DNA of 64,000 nt from Chamaea fasciata (GCA_029207755.1 JARCOQ010000002.1:81462317-81526316), one strand, 5' to 3'. Positions 48,601-62,010 are shown, numbered from the stretch's first letter. The notes: a model not told the origin generated them from the letters alone. Numbers and translations: made by a program.

Positions 48601-51600
48601 ATGGCTTACTTTTCTAGCAGTCTGTGGATCAGTGCCTTGACTTACCCCACCAAACCGTGAATGATTTGCATCTGTAAGTTGCAGTGCCAGTGTCTTCACT
48701 AGAGTCCTATTTTGGCCTTAAGGATAGTATCACCATGCAGAGATTTATGATTCAGGTGTATTAAATTAGAGCTGTATCTCTTTCACCTAAATACTTGCAG
48801 GTGGGGGAAGGTGGAGAGAGGAGAAAGGAGAAAGAAGCACTTGAAAATTACCTCATCCTGACCAAAAAACTTTTTCCTGTGTCTTATTTGAAAGTCTAAC
48901 TCTTCCTTCTGCTTCCCCTTCCACACCCTGCTTTCCACACGTGCTTCTCCCTTTATCTACATTTACGTTGCCTTTCCAAGAATCACTAGAAGAAATGCAG
49001 ATAGGTGTGTCATGCAAATGAAATTTTTAGTGTAGCTTTCCACTCTCCTTCCCACTGTTGCTAGAGAGATCTCTTTCTACAGGTGTTGTATTTTTGAGTG
49101 CCAAAACCTTTTGCTCTGAACAGCTGCCTTATTTAGCGTATTGTTATTTTTCTTTAGTAAAAAATATTTCTTTCAGGACTGTAATACTGGCATCATAACT
49201 TTCATCTTACTACTGCACCAGTTTCTCTTACATATTTTCTAATATGTAGGGGCTTTTTTACTATAGTTAGGTTTTGCTGTGAATACTCATGCTCCAAACT
49301 TGTGATACGGGACTCTAATAATACCTGCTGCTCTCTAATACCCCCCAAGGCTCCACAGTCTGTTCATTAGTTGAAAAAACAAGAGGAAAATGAGCCGTTC
49401 TGCTCGTTTGTAGGATGAGTTTCACATATGTTAAATGAGATATCTAGGAACAAGTCCTGTAATGGATTTTGGGTGCTTGTATCTCAGCCTGCTGTGAAGG
49501 GCTTGTCATCTTGCCTGCAAATGTTATCACTTCATCCCTATAAGCAAGCTGGCATGCTTATCAAAAAGCTAAACAAATGTTATAAATTTAGAGCAGCCTT
49601 AAGTTTGGTTGCTGTGTTTTTTTAGAAGTTGCTTTCATTGGCAATTAAAAAAAAATCATTAGTCTGGCTCAGCAGATGTTTGCTGCTAACTCTGAAGAAA
49701 TGTCACTTGTTCCTATGTTGACAATGTCAGGAAGGGATGAGAATACACATTGTCTCCCTAGCTGGCTGAGCACTCTGCTTCTCTAGTTGGTGTATCTGCC
49801 AACTTCTCTGCTTTAGTGTCGTTTTGCTGCCTTGCTGCACTTTGGCCATTTGTCCAGGCTTTCTGGATATGAGGTGCCTTGGCTGGAGTTACAGCATTGG
49901 TTGGTTCCCAGGTGTTCAGGAAGCCCAGACAAATTGCTGCTGCTCTGTGGGAGCTCTGCTGTGTTCTGGAAATGTCCACTTCATGGGGCACAGGCTGTGC
50001 ATGCGTTCTGCTGAAATACAGGGCTGGAACTTCTGTGTGTTTCCAGAATTGGTAAGTGTGAGTTGTTGTTTGTTGTTTCACTGGCATGCAGCATTTCAGG
50101 CTCTGTGTGTGCCTAAGTTAAACAAGAAACTTAGTCTTATGTGCGCCAGGGGTTTTGCTGTGGTTTTGTGCAGTTGTTACCTGTTGTATTCCCTGTCAGC
50201 GGCTGCATGGGAGCCTTATAAAATAAGGTCTTCCCCTGGCTGCTGAAATTCTTCCAGCCATCTGACTGCTGCTGTTCCATTAATAGCAATTTGAGATACC
50301 TATGAGTTTGTAGGGCAAGGGACACATTTCCGTGGTTTGGTTTCTCCTGCTGTTCTGGTTCTTCAACACCTTTCTCTTCCCATAAGTAACTCCAGATCCA
50401 GCCTCTCTCTGATACCTCCATTTCCTCATGATTCTTAACAAAAGCTGGGAGGCTTATCACCTTTCTGATGCAAAACTCCAGTTGTGTTTGGAAACAGGTG
50501 CTGTCCCTGGACAGATAAGTCTCCCTTACACGACGCACCCAGCCATTGGAGGCACGCTGGACCTGTTGGCCGTGTGCCTGTGGATCTGCATGTGTGCATG
50601 GCAGTTGTTCATCAGCAGAAGGCCTGATGGCCTCAGCTGCTGAAACCAGCAGGATGCCTTTTCACAGAAGGACTAGTCGAGCTGGTTGCCTCCTACCTGG
50701 TTTCCAGCCTTAAAGGCCTTCAATCTTGATTGCATATTGATGTTCATTAGGAAAGTGATTGGAAGCAGCAATGGCAGAAAAGATTTTGGTGTGCAAATTT
50801 GGGAACACAATTTGCATTTGAAAAATCATCTGCAGAGACTTGGGACAGGCTTGAGGCACATACAGTTTGTCTGGCTTATCTGTCAGGATCTGAGTGCCTG
50901 AATTGTCTTCTGTTAGGATAGTCCTGGAATGACATTTGAATCCAGACCCTGTTTGCCTGGTTTCTGCCAAACCAGAATTTTATGGAGTTGTTTCTGTAAG
51001 GCACACAAAAAAGGCTGTTGCTAAAAGCTGCATGGGTTCCCCAGCAGTTTACTGATTGCCTCTCAGAGTGGAAAATGAATTATTTTTCTACATCTGCTTA
51101 ATGGCTATAATCTCAACATCGCCACAGTATAAATCAGGGAAAAAGAGTCAGAATATTTTGCAATAGGAAAAACTACTCAATAATTCTGTGGTTCATTGAG
51201 CTATATGATTCCTTTAATCCATCTAGAAGAACTCGATTGTGCCTTGTCCTGTGGTGTTAGACAGGACTGGAAATTACAGTTTGCCCTCTTTTCCTCACTC
51301 AGTGTTGCTATACAGGAATGGCTCCAAACTTGGATCTTGTATTCAATCATGAAACTAAATATTCATTGTTAGTTCTTTTATTTTTATTTCATTTTCCCGT
51401 CTGCTCATCTGCCAGTTATCTTCAGGCCTAATATTTGCATGTAAATTATTCAGTTATAGGAGGAATGAAAAAAAACAAACTGTTGGGATTTGTCTGTAGG
51501 GATCTCTCCAGCACAACTACCACCAAAGTTCCTGCACTGCATGGCCAGTTCAGGAGGTCCAGGCAGGTCCGAGCATGGCACCTCACAGATGGACACTGAC

Positions 51601-51983
51601 CAATGTTTTGGATGCCTTCAGCTGTGCTCGGGTCTTGCCTGACTAGTATTGGTGACTCAGACAATCTAAATTCTACCCTTGGCCTCAGCGTCTTAAAAAG
51701 AAGGCTAATGAGGAAAGTAATATAAAGATATTCTATTTTATTGTCCACGACCCAAAATGTGCCACAATGCAGATTCTGGATTAGTAAGGTAGGAGATGGT
51801 ACTTAGTAAAAATTTGATGCAATTTGCTTTAAATAAACTTCTAATACTTTTTTCTTCACTTTTTTTCTGTTGGACCTCAAGCATAATGTGCTGTATAGGT
51901 TTCAGAATACCAAAGCAACCTACTCTCAAGGGAAGATCTTCTTCTGAGGTTTGCATTGCCTGTGTTCACATGGTGTATTTCTG

Positions 51984-52027
51984 GAAAAAAACAAAAAAAA
52001 ACAAAACAAACAAACAAAAAAAAAAAA
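51984..52027. repeat. A-rich (CAAA)n tract
   Basis: Only A with periodic single C over about 44 bases. Simple repeat. Confidence 0.93.
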
Positions 52028-52100
52028 GTTTAATGCTTTTCTTTTGATTTGGCTACTTCAATGACACTCTTTCCTGCCCCAGAGATGAACTTTGGCGGGA

Positions 52101-52136
52101 ACTGGTCATTGATATGGAATTGGTCATTGATATGGG
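52101..52136. repeat. Tandem 18-bp repeat, two copies
   Basis: ACTGGTCATTGATATGGA is followed directly by ATTGGTCATTGATATGGG. Two changes separate the copies. A small local duplication. Confidence 0.9.
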
Positions 52137-55100
52137 TCTGCAGACTGTCTAATTTCTCTGTGGTCTTGGCAGTTGCAGGGGAATCCTGTTTTAGAGTCCC
52201 TTGAAAATTAGGATTTTTTAAAATTACAGAATTGCCTTACATTCTTTGTAGTATTTAATTTTTGTGAGGATGTTTCTGTACATGGAATTTATTTCTGATT
52301 AAGGAGAAATATATTTAAAAGGAAAAGAGTTATTTTTAAATAGCCTCATATCAGGACATAATAAATCTGCCTTATTTTTCTGTTTTAGGGTAATCCACTT
52401 GCAGAGTAAACAGGCTTATGTCACCCAAATACATTGGAATGCAGGCAGAACCTGCAGCTTGAGAGAAGCTTCTCTCAGATACTGGTGTGAAGAAGAAGTA
52501 CCTAAAAACTGAAGGCTGGTTTCTTTGGACACAAAGGGAAATTAACAGCTACTGCTTGGTCAGGGGATTTCATTAGCACAGGGCTGTACCTTTCTCATGT
52601 CCCAGGGAGATATCACTGGCATTGTGCATCAGTACTTGACATCAGTATCTACCTTCTTACCAGGAGCAGAGGGAGAGAGAGAACTGGGGTGGTTTAAATG
52701 AGATGCAAGAAATGCCAGAGGGAACCTCTCTGGGCATTTCAAAGCCAGTGGGTCTCCACTGCCTCCTGCCAAGGGGGATGTGAGGCTCCAGCTGCACTCA
52801 GCTCAACCTCTCACACAAAATAAACCAGTGTCTGCTGAAATCCAGGCTGAGTCCAGGTCTGCTTTGGAAATTTCATGTTGGGTATCATCACGGAAGTGGT
52901 GCTTTAACACTGAAAGTTGGGTGTACTGCAAACTCCATATGAGATTGGAGTTCTAGAGAGAACAGGGCACCAAGAAACTGCCTTTCACTAGTGTTACCCC
53001 TGGTTCACACACAGAGCCTGTATTTGATCTTGAGCACCTTTTTTGACATAAGTACTAGCTGTGTCTCATTTAAATGGAGATTCATTTTACATTAAGATAC
53101 CTGGCTTGATGGAAACTGTACATATTCTTAAAATTAACAACAATTAATTATTAATTGAGGAGTTTATTTTCTTCCTGTCCCCGTCCCCTCCCTGTTGTAT
53201 TTCAGTTTTTCCCTTTTCATTTCCCATTTTGACTGAAGTGAGTGGATAGACTGAGTTGTGCCATGCAGTGTTGTGTCTCTTCAAAACCATGCTATGTGGA
53301 AGCTGTACACTGTACCTTTTGGAAATAAAACAGAAAATGACCACCTATATGTGTGTCTGGAGCCCTCATTTCTCCCTCCCTGTCTGCTTGCTTAGGACCT
53401 TGGAGATAGCTGCCACAAGAAGGTCTGTTTTAAACCTCTCAGTAATACAGGCTCTCACAGAGAAATGAGAACTGTAGTGGGCTGTGTGATACACAGTGGA
53501 TCAGTATGCATTTTTACAGTGGAGTCTTTAAGTGGCCATTAGGACCAGAAAATTGTCCTTTTCTTTGCTGTCACTGTGGACAGGATAGGACTGGACATCT
53601 TCTTTCATCTGCTAAGTCGTGTCCTCTGCTAAGAACCATTTCATCACAGCAATACCTGTTATCACTTTGCTCTTCCAACTTTCCATTTTCACTTCATGTC
53701 ATTTCCTGTTTCCCCAGTCCTGACTTCTTTTTTCTCCTTTTCTTTCATTAATTTTCCTCTAAATGAATTTTGCATTAAAATGTCACTTCTTATTCAACAG
53801 GTAGGTATAGTAGTGCAGTAACGGAAATGAGTTACAGCACCTGTATGCAACATATGAAATCCAAATGTCAGGTCAGCAATGTGGTGAGAAGCCAGGAAGC
53901 AAGGAAGGCATGAGGAGACAGAAGAGGAAGAGAAGGTACTCAGGCCCAAAAGAATTCATTTTCTCTTGACAAGATTTGGGCCTGTGGGCATTTTGTTTAG
54001 AGTTTGTGATTAGAAGTATTTTTGGTGGAAATTGTGAGACTGCTTATAACTAAATTGAGGCCCCTTAAGAAAACTCCTGCGGGAGTTTTATTTAGCTTGA
54101 ATTATATATGTCAGGACACCCATGTGCATGCATATCACTGTAATTAGAGTTCACCTTCAAAGAACTGCAAACAATTCTAGCTGTTCTTCAGGGATGGGAA
54201 GAACCAAGTTCTTACCTGAAGAGAACAGAAATTCATGTTGAATCATGATGGAAAGAACTGTGTTTCAGAAAAGGTGAAATGTGGATCCTTTTTGAAGTTG
54301 CTGTGAAGAAAGAAGCTTGTACCAGTGCTAGTCCCGTGTTTCATAACTATGTAAAATACGAGTTGGTGTTGTACAACAAAGCAATCCCCTAAAAACCTAG
54401 AAATCAAAATAGAAAGTCCTTTGATAAATGAAAGTCGGCATCTTTTTAACGTGTTGTCTATAGCATTGCCTACAGACACTGCACCACAGCAAAACGAAGT
54501 ATTCAGTACCATTTTTCCTGTGCAAATACCTCACAGCTTCTACTCCAAAGCAAATTAGAAATTCATCTAGGTCACCTAAGGACCATGTAGTGCTTCGCAT
54601 GAAGTATTCTCCACCCAAACCAATTGTAGTTGATATTAGACCTAACTCACCCCTTTCCCAAGCAGTTAAATTGTAATCCCTTTGCTCTACTTTGGCTGCA
54701 GGACCCCATCCACGGTGCAGCCTGCACCCTGTGCTGTGCAACCTGCACACCGTGTGAGAGCTTGTAGCTGGAATGGCAGCTGCTCTGCAAGGGCCACCCC
54801 AGGTGCTCCTTGGCTCATTTGGCAGGCTGAGGGCTGCCTGGGGATGCAGGAGACACAGGCTGTTTCTAAGCCACCTCTGTAGCAGAGGGAGTTTGGGAGC
54901 ATTCCCTGCCTGCCAGGCTGCGTGTGGGTCAGGGAGCACAGTGGGTGTTGAGGATGCTGGCTTCTGTGGGAGAGGACTGGTGTAGGTGGGGAAAAACAGG
55001 TGGGGGCTTTTATGCAAGAAAATTGTTTCCTCCTTCCTTTGGGGCTCAGGGCCTTGTGATTTTCAGAAGGGAAAGTGCTCAGTTATGCAGGGAAATTAGG

Positions 55101-55603
55101 TCAGCTGGTGGCTCACCTTTGACTGAGATCTTTCCTCCATGTTACTGACAGAGGCCGGTCTTTTGTCATTCAAGAAACTTTCAGAGTATCACGCTGCCAA
55201 TTGAATTTTTTTCCCTGTACACGCAGAGTAAGCCATCCCTGAGCTGACATAACTGCTGCCACCTTGCTCAGTAACAAAGTTATGGTGGAAATTTTAAAGG
55301 TCAGATGACTGCAGGATGATGAAATGCATGCAAATAGAAATGAGAAAATTTCTGAAGTGGGTGTTTGCCTTTCATGTCGTCAACCTCAGTCTTTTGTGAA
55401 CTGTTAATACTGGAAAATTATGGTGCAGTAAATAATGGTGGATGTTCCATAGTTTTTATTTCTATACTGAGTTTGATCCTGATATTTTTTACTGGCCTGG
55501 CTTGAGCGGTCTGTTAAGCATACACTCTTTAAAATGCATCTTAACTTCTTAATTGTGTTACTATTGTGAACTAACCTTGTGCTGTTTCCTTTTTCTCATA
55601 CAG

Positions 55604-55711
55604 TTTTCCCTACACAAAATGGAAAGGTTGCTATAGTGACTGGAGGCACTAAAGGAATTGGTTACCAAACTGTGAAGCATTTGGCAAGACTTGGCATGCA
55701 TGTGATAATAG
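55604..55711 (+). CDS. DHRSX: DHRSX coding exon 2 (start of the NAD(P)-binding Rossmann fold)
   Basis: The acceptor is a pyrimidine tract ending TCTCATACAG at 55603; the donor is GTAAAG at 55712. The exon is 108 bases and keeps phase 1 on both sides. Joined to exon 1 it encodes VFPTQNGKVAIVTGGTKGIG followed by YQTVKHLARLGMHVII, residues about 38-73. The TGGTKGIG segment is the classical SDR cofactor-binding motif TGxxxGxG. The preceding strand VAIVT and following helix are the first beta-alpha-beta unit of the Rossmann fold. It matches vertebrate DHRSX closely. The catalytic Tyr-x-x-x-Lys region and all later exons lie beyond the right edge. Confidence 0.95.
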
Positions 55712-57339
55712 GTAAAGTCATTTTTTTCTTAATATACTTTTTCTTTCATAAAGTAATTTTTTTTCTTTTAAGGTGTATTTTCTTTCCAGCATAGGTAAGG
55801 CTATGTCAGGGGAATGTGGGAGAATATTTTTTTAGCATTTAGTACAAATAAAGATTGATTTATGTTTTGCTTTCCAAGATCTTAAAAAAAATTAGTGGAT
55901 GGGATTTCTTCTGTAGGACTTGGAAGAGTTCTACTACCTTTGATAAGAAGTAAACAATAACAAACCTCAAAAATATGAGCATTACAAAATTATTTTGGTT
56001 CCTTTTAACTAGGGGTTATGCATCAGCATTAGGGTGTAGATGTTCATTAAGAGGAAATAAATTAAAGACTTGAAGGTATATTACAGTGTTTAGTGGGGGA
56101 TGATCTGTGTTATAAGGACAGAGGAAGCCCTTATAACTTCATCCATGTAAAAATTGCACTCTTATTTCTCAGTTTGTCACTGTAAGAGGTCTCTGTAGGC
56201 AAGACAAGGAAATAAATACCTAGAGATTCAGTTGTGTCAGTCTGAGATGGATTAGGCAATTCACTTTCTGGAGGTGCCTGTTTCTCTCCATTGATAATAA
56301 AGAGTTGATAAGGTGACTGTGTTAGAGTGAGACATTTGAAGTTAGGTGAATTTCTCTACAAACTCAAAAACTGTCCTGTGTGCACCATTTTTTCTTTCTA
56401 CCACAGACACTATTTAGGAGACTTCCTATTTTTTTAAGCTTTCTTTCTAATACGTCTACTAAAACAGAATGTAGCATAATGAATACTTATATGTTTAAAA
56501 TGCTACATTTTCTCACTTCATCTTTCTTTAACTAGATTTTTACTGAAACCACTGTCACTTTTATTCTGTAGAGTCACTGAAGATTGCTGTTTCATTGTAC
56601 ACTATCAAGCTAGTGATGCCATTTTGTTCAACTTCTATGCAGAATTTGCTCTCTCTGAGATTTTGTACACATATCAAACCCATTCCAAACAGTGGATGAG
56701 AGCATAGTAGCCATGTACTTTTAGTGTAGTGCAGTTAGTAACATTAATGGACTTGTCCTGGAATCATGCAGGTGTAAGGTGGAACACCACTTACTCATAC
56801 ATATTTTAAGAGATGCATCAAACGCAAGCGTCTGCAAAATGCAAGTAGATGCTGCTTTATGTAGCTAAATGCTAGATGTTGCTAATGTAGCTAATAATGA
56901 CAACATTATTATTTCACTAAAATTGCTTTTCATCTTTAAGGTGGACTGCAAAAATGTACTCAGTGGGAAAATAAAAAGGGTAAATTTCTTCTCTTTGCAC
57001 AGGGTCATGGAAGCATAGAACACTTTTTTTTTTAAGATTTATTTTGTATCACTTAAAGTTAAGGGTCTTCTGTGTAACAAAGTTCAGTGTGAGAGTTTTG
57101 GGAATGAAAAGGTGAGGTTTAGGTGCAGAGTCTCTAAATAAGCTGAATTTTTTCAGCTCACAGCTACTCCCTCATAAATCTCATTCACTCACACTCACAC
57201 CCATACTCTCATAAGCACCAAGATGTATGAGTTCATGTGATCTTGTGAGCATCACCTGAGTATGGGAAAAGGTCAAGCCAGCTACTGAGTCCTTATCCTG
57301 TCTCTGTGGTCTTTCTTGAACAGAAATGACAGGCTAGTT

Positions 57340-57494
57340 TATGGTCAGATCTGCCACAGAGGTTGTGCATTCTCCTTCTCTGGACACATTAGCAATTTGT
57401 CTGAATGTGACCTGTGTTACTTGTTCTAGGTGAAACTGTGTTAGCAAGGGGATTGTTCAGAGCTCCCTTCCAGCCTCTACCATTCTGTGATCTT
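57340..57494 (+). mobile_element. CR1 LINE 3' fragment, plus orientation
   Basis: Sense-oriented CR1 3' end: TTCTCCTTCTCTGGACACAT, then TTGTTCTAGGTGAAACTG, then GGGATTGTTCAGAGCTCCC and TTCCAGCCTCTACCATTCTG with TGATCT. It matches the conserved segment that precedes the CR1 terminal repeat. Short and non-coding. Confidence 0.85.
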
Positions 57495-59376
57495 TTATAT
57501 TGCTCTGCAGCTCTCAGTACATTTTTCCTTGTCTGCAATATACAGGTTCTATCTAGAGCCTATTTTTAGGCTGGGCTAACAGGAAAAATATTGGTATGGG
57601 TATGACGCTGTAACCTGGAGATGTTATCCTCCTGATGGCAGAGTGCATGGTCATCTGCTGGTGGTCTCCAGTGCTGTGGCCCTGAACAGCACAGTACAGG
57701 AGCAGTTTCCTCTAAACATGTCTTTTGTTTGTCAATAAGGGACATTCTTTTAACACTTTGCTCTTTCTTTTGGTGCTTATAAACACACACACTTCCATTC
57801 ACTTTACAATTGTATCAATCTTACTTATTTGCATTACGAATCCCTACAAATATAAATTAATGAAATTAATTATAGGAAGCATTTGATGAGTAAGTCTTCC
57901 AGCTGATTCATTTCTTCCGAGCAAACTCTGACCTAAACACTGAGCCCTGTGAGTCACAACTCTCTTCTTTGCCTGTGAAATTCTTCACAACAAAGCATCC
58001 CTGTCAGTAGAATGGATAGTCCCAGGCGCTTTTCCAGCTGCAAGATCATAACAGTCTCAAAAGCACATTAAATGCAATGACCTTCCATCCTTGCTCATAA
58101 CTGTTGGGCCCAAGTGTCCAGAGTATGTTTGAAATATCTGCTGGCACATTGGCATGCATTAGCACATTCTGCTTCAGGCCACACAAGGCTCAAATAAGGC
58201 AGCAAGTGTGCTCAAGCGTTCTCTTCTAGAAATGTTTTCACTCTATGTTTGTATATAGACATGAACTTCTGTGATAAAGGTGTGGATGTTAAGTGAATTT
58301 GGGCTTGTAAGAGAGACTCACATGTAGCTTGCAGTCAATCATGCTCAATCACTGAATGCTTGTTTCCCGTTATAGGAACTGTAGCAATAAAGGATGATAT
58401 CCCTGCAGCAGGCAAATGAGTCAAGCCTGAATGTCTGATGTGAAAAATGATTCACCATTTGTGATGGATGTGATTTTGATTCAGTTTGACATTTTAGAGG
58501 AGTAAATATTTGAAGCAACCTACTTTTAAATCCAACCCACCAATGGAATGAGAAAAGCAAATAAGTAGAAATCTTGTTACCTTGTGGAACATGAGTAGGC
58601 ACTGTAGGAAAAGGCAGTACGTTCACTCAGAACCTTTACAGCAAGTGGTTTCATAGTTCTTTTAAACCTTCTCCCTTTCCAGTCCCAGCCCTGGTGCACA
58701 AGACTCCATTCCTCCACTGATGGTTTCCCTCTGCAGGTGCTGCTCCCCCTGCCCTCAGCCTCTCCCTGGGAAAGAAGTTTTGACGAATGCTGAAATGATG
58801 AAAGTAATTTTCTGTGTGTTTGTTTGATAGATTTCATTGAGGCTTTCTGCCAGGCTGCTTTTCCCAGTAGCCTTTCTCACAGACAGCAGGGCTTTTACTT
58901 TGGGAAAATCTCATGGCAGACAGCAAACCTCTGGTAGGGAAAACTGATGGCTGTGACGAATCTTCAGAATCAAGCCACACAGGGACCTCCTGCTCCCTCC
59001 TCCTATGTGATTTACTTGTGATAAATAAACTTGCAGTTTCATTTTCAGAGAGAAGGTAAATGACATGCTGTATTCAGTAGTGACTGTTATTGAAGGTAGT
59101 GTTTTGTGTGCACTTACAAATAAATATGCTCTTCAAAATGAAGACATTGAAAATCAGGATATCCTGGACATTTCTATGACCTCCCCCAGCCCAGGGCATT
59201 AAACCCAGTTCCCCTCTGATTCAACGTGTTTGCCACAGTTTTGTGAGTTTCAGTTTAGACTGATAAAAAAGCATAAACTATTCATATTTCTTCCATCCTT
59301 GTTCACAGCTGTTTAATTTTATGAGGATTCTGTATGTGCATGTTAAGATTGTTGACTCCAAAAAAGAGAACCTCAA

Positions 59377-59392
59377 TTTTTTTTTTTTTTTT
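59377..59392. repeat. Poly(T) tract, 16 T, before an acceptor-like CAG
   Basis: Sixteen T followed by CCCTTCAG at 59400, an excellent-looking splice acceptor. The sequence after it gives a stop within three codons in the DHRSX phase, so it is not exon 3. Confidence 0.85.
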
Positions 59393-60514
59393 CCCTTCAG
59401 GACATTAATAAAAGAAGGTTGAGTTAATGTGTGTTAGTAGCTTATAAAGAAGTTTTGATAATTCTATCTAAAAATAGTAAATGAAAGTCAAAAGATTTGC
59501 ACCTTTACAATGTTATATATATGCTGCTTGGTATAAAACACCAGGTCCAGGACAGTGTAATCAATCTTTAGTGTCTGAGTTTATCAGTGTCACAGGTTTC
59601 TAAGACAGGCTCACACTTTGAAGGAAACAATCTCATGATATTTATATATATGTATATGTATTCAGGTGACTTATTTGAGCTCTGGAATTTTGGCTTGAGC
59701 CCTGCAATTTTCACATGAATAAATGTACTTCCATCACCAGATTCAGCACTTCTGTGTGACCTCGGTCAGCCCTGCAGGAGACCAAGCAAGAGATATTTCT
59801 GTCACCCCTTTCACTCCCAATAGTTTCCAATTTTCAAGCTGGATTTTCTGCACCATGAATCAGACAATTCTTATATTGTATAATACTACAAAGTGACTTT
59901 AGATAGATAATTAAATCCTATCAAGATGGTGCAATTGTTAATTTTCAAAGACAGTTTGATTAAATTTCAATTACTGAAAAATTTCTATGGGTTATTTTAA
60001 TAGTCTGTTTTTAATATACATAGATCTATGAGATGCTTGGGTTGTAATTTTTTTTTCTTGAAAAGTATTTATCTTTCTAATTTCAGCCAGGTTATTTTTA
60101 GGTCTGAGTGAGTTCCAGAGTTAGCCAGGAAGTGTCAAAATTTTACCAACCTGTAAAAAGTGGATGATGATTTCTTTTTCTGTATGAGCATAAAGGAAAT
60201 GCATCCAGATTGCTTTACAATTGTAATTCAGTTCAGGTTCTATCATATCAGTGCACTATAATCAGGATTATGAAAAACTCTGTTTACAGTACTGTTACTT
60301 ATGCACCGTACATGTGCACACAGCCACACACAGTCTTCCAAACACGTACAGATTTTGTCAAACACTTTAGTCCCTAATTTCTGTTGGAAGACTGTCATGT
60401 TTGTGCTTGTTTTAACAAATGGTACTTTCAACAAATAATTTTATAGGAGCAGAACCTAATGAAGTGACAAGTACTTTGAATTATATCAAGCTATTCAGTT
60501 TGGTGATAAAGACC

Positions 60515-61140
60515 AGGGATTTGTGAAGAATTGCAGAAAGACCATAAGAAGCTGAGTGTTAAAAGGCATGTGCATTTCAATGTAGATAAATATGGAGTGA
60601 TGGACATGAGGAAATTTCTTAATGTCAGAAAATAATCTTATGGATTCTGTGTTGACCATAATCACTTTGGAAATAGATCTGAGGGTCAAAATAGATCATT
60701 CTGTGAAACTCAGTGGTGCTCAATACGGTGCAAAAATCAAAACAAATATTAGAAATGGTTAGAAAATGAACAAACTAAATAGACAATATGAGCTGATTCA
60801 ACTGTTTGAATTCTTTGTGGGCCAGAACCTTAAATACTGTGTTATGTTCTGGTCTGCCTATTTCAAAATGGTTTTAAAGAGTTTAGAGGAAAACAAGTTT
60901 TATCAAAGGGATGGAAATGCATCCTTATAAGGAGCAACCAAATAGGTTTGGAGTCTTCAATCTGTTCACTGTCTCTGAATCATACAAAATGAGCAGCTAA
61001 AAAGATACAGAGCTTAAAATAGTATGGAGATTGTTACAAACTTGGTATAAATACAGTGCTATACATCAAAAAGAAATTAAATCAGTCTAAAATAAAACCA
61101 AAATCCGTCACATGTGTAAAAGTATTTCTGGATTAGTATC
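60515..61140 (+). mobile_element. Ancient, highly diverged CR1/L3-type LINE fragment, plus orientation
   Basis: Scattered blocks in the right order match the ORF2 end of old reptile/bird CR1 elements: TGCATTTCAATGTAGATAAA, GATCTGAGGGTCAAAATAGA, CCTTAAATACTGTGTTATGT with TCTGGTCTGCC, and later CAAAGGGATGGAAATGC. Frames are destroyed by many stops and indels. It is much more diverged than the other CR1 copies here, so it predates them, perhaps from before birds separated from other reptiles. The right boundary is uncertain. Confidence 0.65.
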
Positions 61141-61732
61141 TACTGCATAGAACTTTAAATCATCCTTTGTAAGAGAGAAGTGTAAGGTGGACAAATAGAG
61201 GTGCTGAGCAGTTTTGGGAAGAACATTGTGCATAACCCAGTAAGTGTGTTTTTTATATTAAAAAATAAGCCAGGCATTTAAAAAAAATGTAGAGTTAAAT
61301 ATGTTTTAATGAATTTTGGAAGAGTTAGTGCATTTTTTCTAGGTGTTTGTTTAATTTATTCATTAAGCATTTATGCTTAATTCTTTGAAATACTTAACTA
61401 CTCTGTGAATTAATATAATCCTGGTTTTCAAAATCTTTTGTGAAGATTCATGAAAAAAGATTTAAAGTGGCTGGCTTGTCTTGAGATGAGAGGAAGGTGT
61501 CTTTTAGTTTAGTAATAGTTAGAGGCAGAAAACAATATTGAGAAATAATTTATCGGCTTTGAGCTGGAGCAAAGATACTCATGGTCCCATAGACAGATGT
61601 TCAGTACATTTATAAAGAACAGATACAGAATACAGGCTGAAGAGTGAGATGATACATTTTGTTTAAATGTGCTTAGTATATTCAAAATCATTTGACTATT
61701 GATAATTAGAGGATTTGAATTTCTGACATATA

Positions 61733-62010
61733 AGGGGAGGCTGAGAAAGCTATATTCAGCCTGAAGAGGAGGGAGAGGTTAGGGGGATCTTTTCCAATGT
61801 GTAAGTACTTAATGGCTAATTTTTTTTATATATATATATATATATTTATTTTTTTTTTTTTTACATTGTGGGTGGTCAAACACTGGCACAGGCTGCTGAG
61901 AGAGGTTGAGGAGTCTCCATCCCTGGAAATACCTCAGATCTGACTGGACATGGTCCTGGGCCACCAATTGTGGCATAGGGTGGGACTGGGTGGCGTCCAG
62001 AGATGCCTTG
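61733..62010 (+). mobile_element. CR1 LINE fragment, plus orientation, split by an AT-rich expansion
   Basis: The left part (61733-61815) has GAGGCTGAGAAAGC, TTCAGCCTGAAGAGGAG and GGGGGATCTTTTCCAATGTG; the right part (61870-62010) has CACTGGCACAGGCTGCTGAG, GGAGTCTCCATCCCTGGAAA and TGGACATGGTCCTGGGCCA. These are consecutive CR1 ORF2-end segments. Between them lies an AT-rich, (TA)n and poly(T) stretch at 61820-61863, where CR1 sequence has been lost or replaced. The 3' terminal repeat is missing or decayed. Confidence 0.88.
61820..61863. repeat. T8-(TA)n-T13 simple repeat inside CR1
   Basis: Eight T, a TA dinucleotide run of about ten units, then ATTTATT and a poly(T) run. It interrupts the CR1 copy at 61733-62010. 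Confidence 0.93.

Larger units (their letters stand above)
45391..55603 (+). other. DHRSX intron 1, distal part
   Basis: Non-coding up to the exon 2 acceptor. It holds the pyrimidine tract at 45580-45695, a (CAAA)n patch near 47412-47440, an A-rich tract at 51984-52027 and a two-copy 18-bp repeat at 52101-52136. A GC-richer patch at about 54690-54990 has open frames on both strands, but none resembles a known family. No exon is supported. Confidence 0.7.

Noticed and set aside
54397..55017. A 206-codon minus-strand open frame
   Set aside because: It is long for this region, but its composition changes midway, no domain is recognisable, and the GC-richer half explains the absence of stops. 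Transcript data would be needed to revive it.
57000..57035. CR1-like 'tcatggaagcatagaac' motif
   Set aside because: Only the terminal motif is vaguely similar and no CR1 body follows, so it is likely chance.
59377..59420. Possible DHRSX exon 3 after the strong poly(T)-CCCTTCAG acceptor
   Set aside because: In the required phase it reads Gly-His-stop, and it lacks the expected SDR sequence.
60440..60530. Possible DHRSX exon 3 after TTTTATAG
   Set aside because: The phase-correct translation does not resemble the Asn/Asp/Ser/Lys-rich stretch expected after the first SDR helix and reaches a stop. It runs into the ancient LINE fragment.
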